Positions 1-10,183 are shown, numbered from the stretch's first letter. The stretch: 64,000 bases of DNA from Phytophthora hibernalis (GCA_012656075.1 JAAKBF010000001.1:186001-250000), one strand, 5' to 3'. Notes: generated by a model from the letters alone, not told the origin. A program made the numbers and translations.

Positions 1-164
1 TCACATCGTTTTGTGGTGGCCAGCGCCGTTACGGTGTTGACCAGACGCTATGGTGCTGACCAGATCGTGCGGTGTTGCCATAGCACGGGATGGTGTCCGT
101 TAGGCGTTCTCGGTGTACACTGTACAGTGTCAACTTATCCGGTCGTGTATGGAGTGACTAAAAG

Positions 165-312
165 CAATTTTTAAGTTTGCACGATATGCTGCACCCGCCT
201 CAGTGTTACAGTAGCACAGCAATTGCAAGACTCAGTCGGGTACAGGCTGCACATAGGGTACCGGCTGCACATATGCTGCACCGTGCAGCATATCGTGCAA
301 ACCTTAAAATTG
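165..312. repeat. 148-bp MITE-like element with about 30-bp terminal inverted repeats
   Basis: The left arm at 165-194 and the reverse complement of the right arm at 283-312 match over about 30 bases with one or two differences; both contain TTTGCACGATATGCTGCAC. The interior of about 90 bases has extra short copies of GGCTGCACAT. There is no coding sequence. The size and structure are those of a non-autonomous DNA transposon. The superfamily is unknown because no clear target duplication was seen. Confidence 0.6.
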
Positions 313-460
313 AAAAATAATTCCCTAACGTTTTGTGCTAGTTCTGCTACATGTGAATTTGTCTTACGATGCAAAGGCGCAGCATTAACTTGCCAACTTC
401 TCGTAGGTCATTTTACGCCGCTCGTTGTTCAAGTTCGCAACGAATACGATCCAACTACAG

Positions 461-770
461 TAATTCTCTTGAATAGGCAACGCCTGATATATATAGGTTG
501 ACAGGGTGTATGTAAAGAGCAATGACGATGTGTTTAAGTACCTCGCCCATCTCCTCCTCGTCTGTTATTATATAAAATTGCGCAGGATATAAGTTGTACA
601 CCCGTTGCTTATTCAAGTACAATGTAGATTACTGTACATGTATAATATACATACCGGTGCTACATAGTACTTCACTGAAGTAATACAGTAATCTGCGTGA
701 ATAGGCACTGCCGTATATATGGGTTGACGGGGTGTATAAGGAGTGCGTAAAGAGCAAAGACGAGCAACCT
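461..770. repeat. Pair of direct repeats around a dispersed repeat
   Basis: Segments near 461-530 and 686-760 share a TGAATAGGCA-like block, then ATATATAGGTTGACAGGGTG or a close variant, then GTAAAGAGCAA. The end of the dispersed repeat at 537-636 (TTATTCA..AGATTACTGTA) lies in inverted orientation to TACAGTAATCTGCGTGAATA at about 686-705. The arrangement looks like decayed arms of a foldback or MITE-type element. No gene is seen between 1 and about 940. Confidence 0.4.
537..636 (+). repeat. Dispersed 100-bp repeat, copy A
   Basis: It begins AGTACCTCGCCCATCTCCTC and ends near AGATTACTGTA. The same order of blocks occurs at 2363-2465 and 20604-20706, all on the plus strand, sharing GGATATAAG, TACACCCGT and GCTTATTCA. 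It is probably part of a transposon end, since copy C directly follows a pogo-like transposase. Confidence 0.6.
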
Positions 771-946
771 AATGTTTATACTGGGAATCCCGAAGAATGA
801 GGGATAGACAGCTCCAGCGGATTAATTCCACGGTACTGCGTAAGCGTAACCTGGGTTAACATTCGTACAACATTAGGAAATGTTGCATGAGAGAACGTTT
901 TGTGGGCCACACTTTTGTGTTTCACAACGTCGGCGCTGTGCGAGGC

Positions 947-1192
947 CTAGTTCGAGCTGTGCGCGCCGCCCGGCATGAGGCTGTCGCGGAACGTGCTCTC
1001 GCGCATGTGCAGCATGTGCTCCACGTCGAAGCTGCTGGCCTGTTGCACGCGGCGGAAGTCGGCGGGCGCCTCTCCTCGTCGCCCTGGGAGTACGCCTGGA
1101 AGTTGTTGCTGCTGGTGCTGCGGCCGTCGTTGCTGCTCGTGTGCGCCGACAACTTGTTGACGGGCGAGTGCGCGCGCAGGTCAAGGGCACGT
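947..1192 (-). pseudogene. C-terminal coding remnant of an unrecognised protein
   Basis: On the minus strand a coding-like stretch runs from about 1192 to a TAG at 947-949. It reads first as a Ser/Asn-rich segment, then, after a one-base shift near 1070, as a compact segment containing FDVEHMLHMREST and ending LMPGGAHSSN. The codon choice is strongly GC3, as in real genes here, while the other frames give only Ala/Arg-rich noise. I do not recognise the family. It is probably the tail of a gene whose 5' part has been lost, lying head to head with the DENR remnant at 1252. Confidence 0.4.
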
Positions 1193-1251
1193 GCTCCAAG
1201 TGCAGTCTCCACGGACAGTGAACGAGTGGCAAAGCAGGAGATCGTCACCAA

Positions 1252-2207
1252 ATGTCTCCGTACCGCGAGTGCTTCACGCGCTTCTATCGCAAGTACAATG
1301 ACGACAAGCTGCACGAGATCGACGGTGTGCTGGAGTGCGCGCTGGCTCTGGGCTGCGAGGCGCAGCTGTTCTCGGTGCTCGTGAAGAAGTACGAGCCTGA
1401 ACCTACAGAGAATGAGCAGTTCGACGGCGCTAACGAAGAAGAAGAAGAAGAAGAGGAGGACAAGGAGTCAAACTTCAACCACCAGCGGTTGCTGGCCTTC
1501 GACGACACATACAACCCCGAGAAGGTCGACGGCGTGCCCTCGGTGCTGGTCGAGTTCAAGGGCAAGGAGCCCAAGCTCTTCGACGCACTGGCGAAGAAAT
1601 ACGGACCAGAATCTAGTGACTCGGGCGATGAGGAGGAGATGACGACAAGTCCAAGTTTAACAGCGTGGTGTACTCTCCTATCGACACGTTCCCGCCCGAG
1701 TACTGCGAGTACGGTCCCGTGTTCAACGAGTGGAAGCCGAGCACTGCTCCGACCTCGTGCTCACCAAGTACAACCGCACGGTGGTGGAACTGCTGGAGGT
1801 GAAGCAGTAGATCGCGGAGGGTATCACCTCGAAGTGGTGGACAAGACCGTCAAGAAGAAGAACAACAACAATATCGAATAGGCTGCAAAGCGGAAGGAGA
1901 ACTGCAAGGTGACCATCTCCAAGATTTTGCGCAAGGACCGCAAGCGCCTCACGTTCGTCACGGGTCTCAAGGGCTTTGAGAAGGTCAACATCAAGGACGC
2001 TAGGAAAAGCCTGGGCAAGAAGATCGCCCGCAGCTCGTCGCTGTCCAATACGGACAGGGCCAGCAGCAGATCCAGCTGCATGTCGACTGCGCCACGGAGC
2101 TGCTGGACGTGCTGCCGGAGTTGTTCGGCGTGCACGAATCCCAGGTCGTCGTCGTCGACGAACCCATGAAGGCCGCCAAGACCACCAAGAGAGGAGGCAA
2201 AAAGTAG
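1252..2207 (+). pseudogene. DENR: Density-regulated protein DENR (SUI1 domain) pseudogene
   Basis: DENR pairs with MCT-1 in translation re-initiation and release of deacylated tRNA from 40S subunits. The first frame starts at ATG 1252 and has two copies of a roughly 45-residue unit of the form FY..YN..K...LF..L.KKYGPE, separated by a long Glu run. After a shift near 1640 a second frame holds SPIDTFPPEYCEYGP, the N-terminal Cys-containing segment of DENR. A third stretch from about 1909 holds VTISKILRKDRKRLTFVTGL, the SUI1 core, and a last frame ends in VDEPMKAAKTTKRGGKK and TAG at 2205-2207. At least four frame changes and an in-frame TAG near 1808 make this a decayed copy. The family assignment is firm; the meaning of the N-terminal repeats is not known. 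Confidence 0.8.
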
Positions 2208-2362
2208 TTGGGTGTAGGACACACAGCATCGAGGTTGCTAGCAACTACGGATTAATGATATTTTGCCAGGCCTCATTTCCATTCAATCATCGTCAGATGC
2301 TTCGTTAATCCCCCAGTACCAAATTGATATTCCCAGTCTAAGTCGCAGACGCCCTAGTTAAT

Positions 2363-2465
2363 AGTACCTCGCCCATCTCCTCCTCGTCTCGCTGTTGGTG
2401 GTATTATATAATATTTTGCTGGATATAAGCTGTACACCCGTTGCTTATTCACGCAGATTGTAAGA
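2363..2465 (+). repeat. Dispersed 100-bp repeat, copy B
   Basis: This is the second copy of the repeat at 537-636, beginning AGTACCTCGCCCATCTCCTC and ending CACGCAGATTGTAAG. It lies between the DENR remnant and a WY effector remnant. Confidence 0.6.
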
Positions 2466-2577
2466 AGAAGCTGGAGTCATTTGCGCGCATAATGCATCAA
2501 TAGATGCGCAAGGGTTTATTTAAAACAAGCTGTGGTGCTCAGAGTATAACAACACATCGAATCAGCCCTCCATGGTT

Positions 2578-3408
2578 CTAAGGGTTGAACGAGAACAACT
2601 TGCCTAGGAACGCCTTGTCGTAAGCGTTGTAGTACGCACGCCAAATATTCGTATTCGGCGGCCATGGTCGTCGGATCCAGCTTCAACACATTCTTGAAGA
2701 GATAGTCTGGCATTATTCCTTCCACCATCCACTTGTTGAACATAGCAGTCTTCGCTTTCTCCAAGTTCAAAGTGAGCTCCTCTGTAGCCGGCACCTTCTT
2801 TGCCGCATTGAGCATCTTGGTCAGGGATTCATCACCGTAGCTCTTCAAGAACGTCTCAATCATCGTCGTCTTCTTTGTGGGGAGCTTCTCATTGAACTGG
2901 TTCATGTACTTGACCCAGGTGCTCAGGATCGGGCTGCTGAGAAGACCAACTCCGGCTTTGTCAAGGTTCACCGCCTTTAAGACACTGTATGGTGACTTGG
3001 TGAATTCCAACCAGCCATCCAGCATCTCATCCAGCATTTTAGTTGCTCCAGAACTCTGAAACGAGCAACTTCATCATCCCTTCGTCTCCATAGCTTTTCT
3101 TGAACACTTCGAACACAGTTGTTGGCCGGTTGCGCTTGTTCTTGTTGAATACGTCAACATACTTGGTGTACATAGCAAGTTGTGGGCTCTCGAAGATATC
3201 GTTCGGCGCCTTATGAATCTTCAGCGTCCTGAAAATGTCATCTGGGGTGTTGGACAAGCCAGCCCACCACTTGACTTGCGCATCCTCCAACCTCGCAGCA
3301 ATGTCCTTCGTGCTCGGGTTCTTCGCCGCTTCTGCCAGTACCTATGACAACTTGTCTGACTTGAGGTGAAACGCAAATGCCGTAGACATCTCTTCGTGCA
3401 GTGCTTCC
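2578..3408 (-). pseudogene. WY-domain effector pseudogene, lacking signal peptide and RxLR
   Basis: The minus-strand frames encode WY-type modules of Phytophthora effectors: LAMYTKYVDVF at about 3175, SPILSTWVKYMNQF at about 2900, and a C-terminal NIWRAYYNAYDKAF ending at TAG 2578-2580. The helix patterns VFEVFKKSYGDEGMMKLL and MIETFLKSYGDESLTKML are typical. Reading needs a shift near 3040, another near 2655, and passes an in-frame TAG near 3350. No secretion signal, RxLR or EER is present upstream; the reading fades into unrelated sequence past 3410. It is a 5'-truncated paralogue of the effectors at 15105, 21318 and 50717. An intact copy would act inside the plant host cell. Confidence 0.8.
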
Positions 3409-3479
3409 TAAAATACTATGGAAGCGGAGGGTGGTCCACAGCCTACCCTCAATTATTGCATCTGAAGACGAAGATTGAA

Positions 3480-4340
3480 ACATCAATTTTTAATGGATGA
3501 TTTCATTGGTCAAAACCCACATCCCAAGGATTTGGCCGCGAGAGCCCAAGAAAGTTTAGTCACGCTGGTTGGTGGTCGACACAAGATGCCACTGCTGCTT
3601 TCTCATTTGAGAATTTATTCCTTCGTACAAATTTTGTTGGAGTAAGGATTTGCATGAATTAGGATAGCGCAGGATGCCGTGAAGAGAGGAGGAGTCGATC
3701 TGGAAGGTGGCGTGTGTATTGGAGGTCAAAAGGCGAAGTGAGGACGTCGGGGATAATTACTCCTTATTTGGCATCTTAACTGGACATTGTGGCTAGAATA
3801 CTACTCGCAACAATACTCCACACATCAGATAATTAATGATAAAGTAGGTAAGTTTCTACTGTATTTGACGCCAGCCCGACCAGGAGACTGTTTTTTGTTT
3901 ATTTCCTATTCTTCCACTTGCCTTTTTTCGGCGTCTCCAATTCTGTGGAATTGCCAATTTCATGCAGAGAAGATCGATGTGCATGACGGCAAACACATCA
4001 CTGTGATCAGCTGCAAAGCTCAGTGGTCGAAAATTCGAACCCCTCGTCACGAGGCTGGTGATCACGGAGAGACCACTACAGTCAGTCTCCGTCGCCTTTA
4101 CATTATCCTTCAATGGTGGTTTTTGAGATACTATCAAAGTTCATCATGTGACAGTCGTATCACCACTATACGCCGTTGCCTATCGCGCAAATTCCCCACT
4201 GAACGCCAGGGAAAGTCGTTTTGGATAATTCATGTAGGACACTCGGTTCACCGCGAACTATCCCAATAAAACTTTCAGGTCTCATAAAGGCGTTGCTGCT
4301 GCCACTGGTGAATGTTGTGGCCTACCCACCTATGGTGGTG
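3480..4340. other. Stretch without a recognisable gene
   Basis: A plus-strand ORF of 160 codons at 3787-4269 and a minus-strand ORF of 93 codons at 3856-4137 overlap. Neither has recognisable motifs. A reading near 3500-3660 contains SHAGWWSTQDATAAFSFE and looks slightly coding, but I cannot place it. Confidence 0.3.
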
Positions 4341-4342
4341 TA

Positions 4343-4438
4343 TTCGTGGATTGCGTGAAAATGTGTTACCTGGTATAACGTGAAGGTGCGCTCATGGATT
4401 GCGTGAAAAATTCTTGGCGTATTCATGGATTACGTGAT
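4343..4438 (+). repeat. Three short degenerate repeats
   Basis: TTCGTGGATTGCGTGAAAA, CTCATGGATTGCGTGAAAA and TTCATGGATTACGTGAT occur within 100 bases. They are too short and few to assign to a known element. Confidence 0.4.
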
Positions 4439-4500
4439 TCTGCCAAGGCATTTGTTGGTCCTGACTTATCACACTGAATTTTGTCTCCAACAAGAACAGT

Positions 4501-4990
4501 ATGGAAAGCAGCGCCCTCTATCCGCCGAACGTCCACAAGCTGAGCGAGGGGGTAATCGGAAAAGTGATCCCATCGTCTCTCTGGCCAAAACCTGGAGTCG
4601 GTCACGCCGGAGATGACAACGCCTGGAGTTCAACATCAACAAGCCGCGTGAGCTCAAGACCACAGTATTTCCAGCAGCTACATAAGAGCGTATCAATGTC
4701 CATACGGGCAGCGGCTCCTATAGAGCCCATGCTGAACTCCTCAATGCTTGGTGACGGCATAGCGGATCAAGCTTCCCAAAAGGACCTGGTCACACAGAAA
4801 AAACTGACGTGGAGATTCACCGCGAGCGCTGTCGTAAAAGCATGCGACGACACCGTAAAAGGATTCAGGATCATGCGATTGCGGTAGAACGTGATGTCGG
4901 AAAGTTACGAAAAGAAACCCAAAAGCTCCAGCTCCAGTGCCAGGCAGGGGTCGGAAAATACAGTATAGTATTGCATTGCAAAACATTAAA
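4501..4990 (+). pseudogene. bZIP-like transcription factor fragment, frameshifted
   Basis: Frame 1 from ATG 4501 runs for about 100 codons of low-complexity Ser/Ala-rich sequence. A one-base shift at the A6 run near 4797-4803 then opens frame 3, which reads EIHRERCRKSMRRHRKRIQD and continues with heptad-spaced hydrophobics (V..L..E...L..Q). The pattern RERCR....R.R+R matches the basic region and start of the zipper of the large oomycete bZIP family; the Cys in the Asn position is a known oomycete trait. An intact protein would bind DNA as a dimer. The zipper ends after about 25 residues, where the frame runs into AT-rich sequence, possibly an intron. The shift is in a homopolymer, so an assembly error cannot be excluded. 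Confidence 0.55.
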
Positions 4991-5663
4991 AGCCGTAATA
5001 ATCATTTCAATACTCCAGTCGACAAGAATATACATTTATTGCAATTATTGATTATTTGGGAACCCATATAACTTGCTGTTTGTATGGACCGATGGAGATT
5101 CAGTCAGTCAATTTCGAATCAATAATAATATATTCAATTTCGTGTCCTCCCGTAATTAATATTTCCGTACAAAAATACAGTAATTGTAATACCGCAATTA
5201 TCTTTTCCGAGCCCTGCTTGAGGCCGTCTCCCGCGTGTTTGACAAAGCGCTCATTACTCCAGATTGTAAGCCTCATGCGAGAGCTCATTATGGTAGGCAG
5301 CTCCCAAATACGGCATAAATAGCATAATACATGTACGCAGCAACAGACAGAATAGAAAATGGTGTCACCTACTACAGTAGTATACATGTACCCAGTCCAC
5401 CCTTATTAGTCAGGCCCTGATTAATTGTGGTGTAGCACTTTTTGTAAAAACCTTTTTGGGAAGATCTCATTTTAGTGACGTCACTAAAGTGCCAGTGCAC
5501 GACTAATAATGGTGGACGGTGTACTGTAGTGGTTTACCAATTTAATTCAGGGGTTGAGCTAGGTAAATCAAGCGGTAATATTTTGTTTCGTTAAGCCTAC
5601 ACTAAAACCATCTGGTTGTGAAATACCACGCCATCACTGTTCACTGCCTGATGGATCAGGGAT
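4991..5663. other. AT-rich intergenic stretch
   Basis: Only short unconvincing ORFs occur here. A palindrome TTTAGTGACGTCACTAAA lies near 5472-5489. Nothing else can be supported. Confidence 0.3.
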
Positions 5664-5693
5664 GGCACAAAAATATTTGAGGCCGTGTTCGCG
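5664..5693 (+). repeat. Left terminal inverted repeat of the Harbinger element
   Basis: About 30 bases beginning GGCACAAAAATATTTGAGGC, preceded by GAT. It pairs with 10154-10183. Confidence 0.55.
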
Positions 5694-5842
5694 ATGCCCT
5701 AAAACTAGCAATTTAAGAGGCAGAATCGGGTTTATGATAAAATAGCGATCGCGAACACGACAAAAACAAAATTGGCTTTTAGCGCCAAAATCTCGGCCAC
5801 ATTGTCCACAATCGAATTTATCTCGGCCGCAAAATCAAGGTT

Positions 5843-7303
5843 ACTGTTGTCGAAGTGGCCGACAAGGGTCGTAAAAGTACCAAGAAGTTGGCCTCGATGC
5901 GAGAGGGCAAGATCATACCCAACAAACGCAGCGGAGCCAAGACCAATCAGGACAAGAGCAGTGTCAACAAGCGCAGCAGCGTTCAGCGCAAGGCAGACAA
6001 GAGCAGAAGGAAGGGCAGTCTGGACGACAGCGATGAACGAGCATAAAGGACTACCTGGACAGAGCGTCAGGAGTTTGACCTCTTGGAAAGATTCTTTGAT
6101 GCTCGCAGTAAGCCCGAGTGTAAAACTGACAAAGGCCTCAAATCTAAGGCCTGGAATGCGCTCGTTGACCTCCTCGACAAACGACACGACCGAACACTCG
6201 ACAAAGGTAACGCAGGTTATTACTCCCTGTGTACGGTGGTTTTAGTGTTCTTTACTGACGCTAAAGAGGTGTTCTTGTCGCTATAACGCTGTCTAGAGCA
6301 GTACAAGTCCAAGTTTAGTCGCTTGCTTTATGGATATGACCTGTACAAGCACATCAAAGGCTTAAGTGGAAGTGGTGTTGATGGAGAGATACATACGCTC
6401 GATGACGACGTGTTGGGAGAAGCTTTTTAAATCCAAGCCTACGGATAAGAGCACCATCATTAGGATCAGAAAGGAGGGATTTCCCCACGCGACGGTTTGC
6501 TGTCTGATTGCAGGTAAGTTTGATTTAAAGTTTGATCATGTTTACAGATAACTTGATAGCATGTGCAGGTGACACACGTGCAACGGGCGAGGAAGCCCGT
6601 ACTATCACTGAGTTGCTGGAGGAAATTTCGGAGCGTTAAGCTCAAACTGAGCGAGAAGAAGGAAACTTTACTGTTTCGCTCACCCATGTCAGCACGGTCG
6701 CCACGAATAACGACTCCGGAATCGACACGGATAGCAGTAACAAGGATGATACCGTCACCACGTTCGTGAATGCTAACAACTCTAGTGATGCTGAAATCCC
6801 TGTCAGCCACAAGCAACGTATTGAAAAGGTGAAGCGGATTCGTGGAGGCGCACTCAAAAACACCCGCGCTAAAAAGAAGGCGAATACTGGGAGCTCCGTC
6901 GAAACCAAGCTCGAGTCTGTTCTGGAGACGATGCACGCGTCCATATAGTTGAAGGTGAAGGACATCAGAAACCGTCAGCAACAGTCAAAGATGAAACGCA
7001 ACCGGAACATAGCTCAAGGACCCGACGGAGAAGAGCAACGTAAAATCAAGAGCAGCAGCAATACGAAGGCTGACAGCAACGCCGAATCTGCTGACGCAGC
7101 CGGCGACCAAAATGATGACGATTCTTCCGACAATGGACATGAAGTCCGCGACCAAGATGTTGACGATTGTTCCATCGATAAACATGAAGCTTGCGATCAC
7201 GCTGTTGGTGATTCCATCAATCGACAAGAAGCAAATGGAGCTTCAGGTGGAGAGAAGTCCAACAACGCCTCGGATGAGTCCGAAGAAGACAGCGATTGGT
7301 GAG
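5843..7303 (+). pseudogene. Myb/SANT-like DNA-binding protein of the Harbinger element
   Basis: This is the accessory DNA-binding protein that PIF/Harbinger elements encode beside the transposase. The first exon is Lys-rich, then passes a TAA at 6044-6046 and reads RTTWTERQEFDLLERFFDAR, SKAWNALVDLLDKRHD. A 90-bp intron with GT at 6207 and AG at 6295-6296 joins in frame to EQYKSKFSRLLYGYDLYKHI and SGSGVDGEIHTLDDDV. That is the helix layout of Myb/SANT-like domains (W...L..Y......H..SG.G). A T5 run near 6425 then shifts the frame; another intron (GTAAGT near 6513 to GCAG near 6566) follows. A charged Asp/Ser-rich tail ends DESEEDSDW at 7302, with stops at about 6638 and 6946-6948. Several nonsense and shift mutations make it a pseudogene. 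There is no clear ATG; the frame is open upstream of 5855. Confidence 0.65.
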
Positions 7304-7485
7304 AAGACAGCGAAACCAATTCAGCGATTGACGTTCACCCAGCAACATATTTTTTTAATTTCACATCGTAGCCGATGCCTCCCAAGTATTATGAGTCACA
7401 GTAGCTTTGAAAAGCAAATACCAGCCGACCTGTCGGTTGCAAAACACCCCCACCTCAATTACTTGGTCAGTGCTGTGAGCCAGGA

Positions 7486-7890
7486 GTGAACCTCGCTGAA
7501 CACGCCAAGGCCAACAACAATGTCTTCCTCATCAACCTTTTGACCCCGTTCATGATCTCGTTCTTCAAGGACCCGTTAATGGATGTCCTCCCGCTCACCG
7601 ACTTTGACTTCGGCAACGAGGGTGAGGACAAAACCTTCTGCAACGTGCGGGGCTGAGGAGAGGACGTCAAGGACAACTTCCTTAACGCCGAGCAGCTCAA
7701 TAAGGCCAGCGGCGTGCAGTGCCGCACCGTCGTCTTCACACAGGGTTCCTACCCAACTGTCATGGTGCACAAGGGCAAGGTCTACTCATTCGCTGTGACC
7801 ATGATGGAAACCAGTCCATCCTGGACAACTCGGACCACGAGTCCTTATCCCAGGGCTTCTCCTACTTGAGCAGTTTGTGCACTTGGGCCT
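7486..7890 (+). pseudogene. Adenosine kinase (PfkB family) fragment
   Basis: Adenosine kinase phosphorylates adenosine to AMP in purine salvage. The plus-strand reading NLAEHAKANNNVFLINLLTP, MISFFKDPLMDVLPLTDFDF, GNE, then CRTVVFTQGSYPTVMVHKGK closely follows the middle of eukaryotic adenosine kinases (..SAPFI..FFK.PLM..LPY.D..FGNE..and..RTVV.TQG...T). An in-frame TGA lies near 7654. The N-terminal sugar-binding part and the C-terminal catalytic DTNGAGD region are absent; the reading loses similarity after about 7800. It has no introns. It sits inside the Harbinger element between its two genes, so capture of a host gene fragment is likely. Confidence 0.7.
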
Positions 7891-8436
7891 GAATTTGTAT
7901 TGCCACGGCAGATGTATTATATTCGCCTAATGTTGTTGTTGCTTGGTTAGGTTGGTCCCATTCTCGATGATGATACTTCGAGCTGTGTGCTTCAGGAAGA
8001 AATGCGTGCGTTTTAGTGCAATAGCTTGCGACCTTGAACGGATATTTGACGTGTATGCTGAATATTCAGGTGCTTTTTGTCTATTTTGTGTTGACGCTTC
8101 GCCAACGCAATCTAAGGGTTCACTTCTGCCACGGGCTGGTAATATGAAGAAGCATATGAAGGCAAGTGCAACAATTTTACTACACGAAGTATCCTCTAAA
8201 CGTTCAGTTGATTTTGTGTTTATTTTCGCAGGCTGGCAAACGCTACGGCAGCCGCATGCTTTAATTCTAGGTGGGGCTGAGATTGAACAGCAGTCCGTGA
8301 AAGTGAAGAACCTGCGAGGAGACTGAAGTGTCGATGGAGCTTGTGAGCAGGTTGCCGCGCAGGTCGAGACAACAGGCAAACGACGCGATTTTAATGAACG
8401 AGATTCATGTTTTTATCGTCCTTAGCACATTGCATT
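7891..8436. other. Interior of the Harbinger element without a recognised gene
   Basis: Overlapping ORFs of 127 (plus, 7943-8326) and 150 (minus, 7927-8379) codons have no recognisable motif and are probably mutual shadows. Confidence 0.3.
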
Positions 8437-8600
8437 ACTGCCGTCAGACGACTCACTCCCAGAGCGCATTTGAATGTCATCGCTTACGTCGCTGCTGTCT
8501 TCGCTATTACTGGAGTTGTCACTATCATCTACATCATCTTCACTATAGCTGCAGTCACTGGTCTGATTGCTGCCCGCATTACGTGAAGTGTTGCTTAGTC
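8437..8600 (-). pseudogene. Acidic Ser/Asp-rich coding remnant
   Basis: The minus strand reads a Ser/Asp-rich tail containing SEDDVDDSDNSSNSEDSSD. It is similar in style to the acidic tail of the Myb/SANT-like gene at about 7100-7300. It could be a leftover from a second element protein; the family is not recognised. Confidence 0.3.
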
Positions 8601-8633
8601 GGTGCTAATGATATTCTCTCCACATTTCTTTCA

Positions 8634-9719
8634 TCACCCAATTCCGCCAGGACGTGCCATCACAAAAATAGCAATCGGTCCGTCACTATCGTCAGCAGGT
8701 GAACTCTTCTCCATTTCTTCGTCATCGTTATCGAAGTCTTCAGCAAGATCAAACTCATCGAACTCACGAATGAAATTGTGCACTAGTGCACACGCAAATA
8801 TTACCGCTTTCACATTGATCAGTTCGTAATCCATAGACGTCCGCAACACTTTAAATTGCCGTTTCATCACTCCAATAACCCGTTCAACAACATTCCGTGC
8901 CTTGACATGACGTAGATTGTACAGTTCCTTTCCATTACGGGGTCTTCCAGCCGATGTTGTCCATTCTTTGAGATGATAGCGAACACCACGAAATGACGTG
9001 AGTATTTGAGGGGTTAATGCGTATCCTGCGTCGGCGAGTACATAGTAGTTCTCGGAGAGGGTATCCAGAAAGAGGCTCCACTGAAGGACCATAGAATCAT
9101 GAGCGCTACCCTCTGCACCAGGATAAATAAAACACACCTTCATTTTCCAGTCGCACGCAATCAGCACGTTAGTTGAGACGAAGTCCTTGTGATTTCTATA
9201 ACGTTTCACATCTTCGCTTGGCACCACAATGCTGAAGTGTGTGCCATCAATGGCGCATAGAGCCTGATCAAAATACGGGTTCTGTCGTATAAACTCACGT
9301 GGCACCTCTGAAGGCATGGCAATAATCTCATGCATGCCCTTAACGATAGCGTACACGCCATGTATACGATACTTGTGAACTGTCAAAAAGCCAAATCAAA
9401 TAAGGCTTCTTGCGCTCGGCAGGTGGCTGCTGTTCCAACCCAATTCAATGCTACAGCAAGAACTTCGCGTCGATTGTGCAACGAACTTCGAATATGATGT
9501 TGGCACCGTGTGAATAAGGCGTCAAATGCTTCAGGGTGTATGCGGAAATGGTCTCGAAACAGTGTCTTGTTGGTTGATCTGTAGATCGCTTCAAAAACGC
9601 TGCCCGTCTTCTGTTGTGAGCCCGAGGAGCCTCACCGCTTTGTCATGCTCCTGTTTACGTGTCCGAATCCGTGTTGTCCACAAGCGATTTACGGCAATCA
9701 TGAGCAGGAACGGAAGCAT
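8634..9719 (-). pseudogene. PIF/Harbinger transposase (DDE_Tnp_4), frameshifted
   Basis: This is the RNase-H-fold nuclease that excises and integrates the element. The longest frame (9386-8634) has CAIDGTHFSIVVP (first Asp), YVLADAGYALTP (second Asp) and NVVERVIGVMKRQFKVLR (the catalytic Glu in its usual context), followed by a short acidic tail. Upstream, the same protein continues in other frames: RSTNKTLFRDHFRIHPEAFD and, from ATG at 9717-9719, MLPFLLMIAVNRLWTTRIR. The joins need shifts at T5 runs near 9405 and 9600. About 360 codons in total is close to normal for the family. All three catalytic residues are visible; only the frame is broken. It faces the Myb/SANT-like gene. Confidence 0.8.
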
Positions 9720-10153
9720 GATCGCGTCGAGAAGCCAAGTGAGAAGCCACTACACGCTACACTCTAATTATTCGTGCCATGATTAATTATGGTTTACGGT
9801 TTTTGCTGCAGAAATGTAAACGTTCCTAGAATGCTATTGGCTTTAATATTTAGAGTTGTGTAGCCCTGATGACACGACTGGATTCATCTCCGCGGGATAT
9901 GTCAAAATCCGGTGTCTTTATGCAAATTTCAGCTCAGCTGGAAATTTTTGTTGGGAGCTGTGTCACGAAAAGGTACACTAATTAGAGTGAAGGGTGTAAT
10001 GAGTGCAGGGTGTCACTGTTTTGGGGTAAGTCGATAACACGATCTTGATCGGCGCGAACACGGTATCAACCAAAACGGCATTTTACAACGAAGGCATAAT
10101 TGGGACCTCTCTTAGCATGACTCTCAAAAATCTTTTTAGAAATCGATTGCAAG

Positions 10154-10183
10154 CGCGAACGCGGCCTAAATATTTTTACGGCC
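10154..10183 (-). repeat. Right terminal inverted repeat of the Harbinger element
   Basis: The reverse complement begins GGCCGTAAAAATATTTAGGC. It is followed by GAT at 10184-10186, matching the GAT before the left end. Confidence 0.55.

Larger units (their letters stand above)
5664..10183. mobile_element. Decayed PIF/Harbinger DNA transposon of about 4.5 kb
   Basis: The two ends match as inverted repeats. The left end starts GGCACAAAAATATTTGAGGC and continues GTGTTCGCG; the reverse complement of the right end starts GGCCGTAAAAATATTTAGGC and continues GCGTTCGCG. They agree apart from two one-base length differences and a few substitutions. Each is flanked by GAT (5661-5663 and 10184-10186), a 3-bp duplication as expected for PIF/Harbinger, although the usual site is TWA. 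Further GCGAACACG motifs lie just inside each end. The element has the standard pair of genes: a Myb/SANT-like ORF on the plus strand and a DDE_Tnp_4 transposase on the minus strand, arranged convergently. Between them lies an adenosine kinase fragment. Both element genes are broken, so it is not self-mobile as read. Confidence 0.6.

Noticed and set aside
5472..5489. Palindrome TTTAGTGACGTCACTAAA as a CRE-like regulatory site
   Set aside because: It lies in a spacer with no gene start within 300 bases; a single palindrome is weak evidence.
7927..8379. 150-codon minus ORF as a third Harbinger gene
   Set aside because: It has no motif, is overlapped by a 127-codon ORF on the other strand, and no known Harbinger has such a protein.
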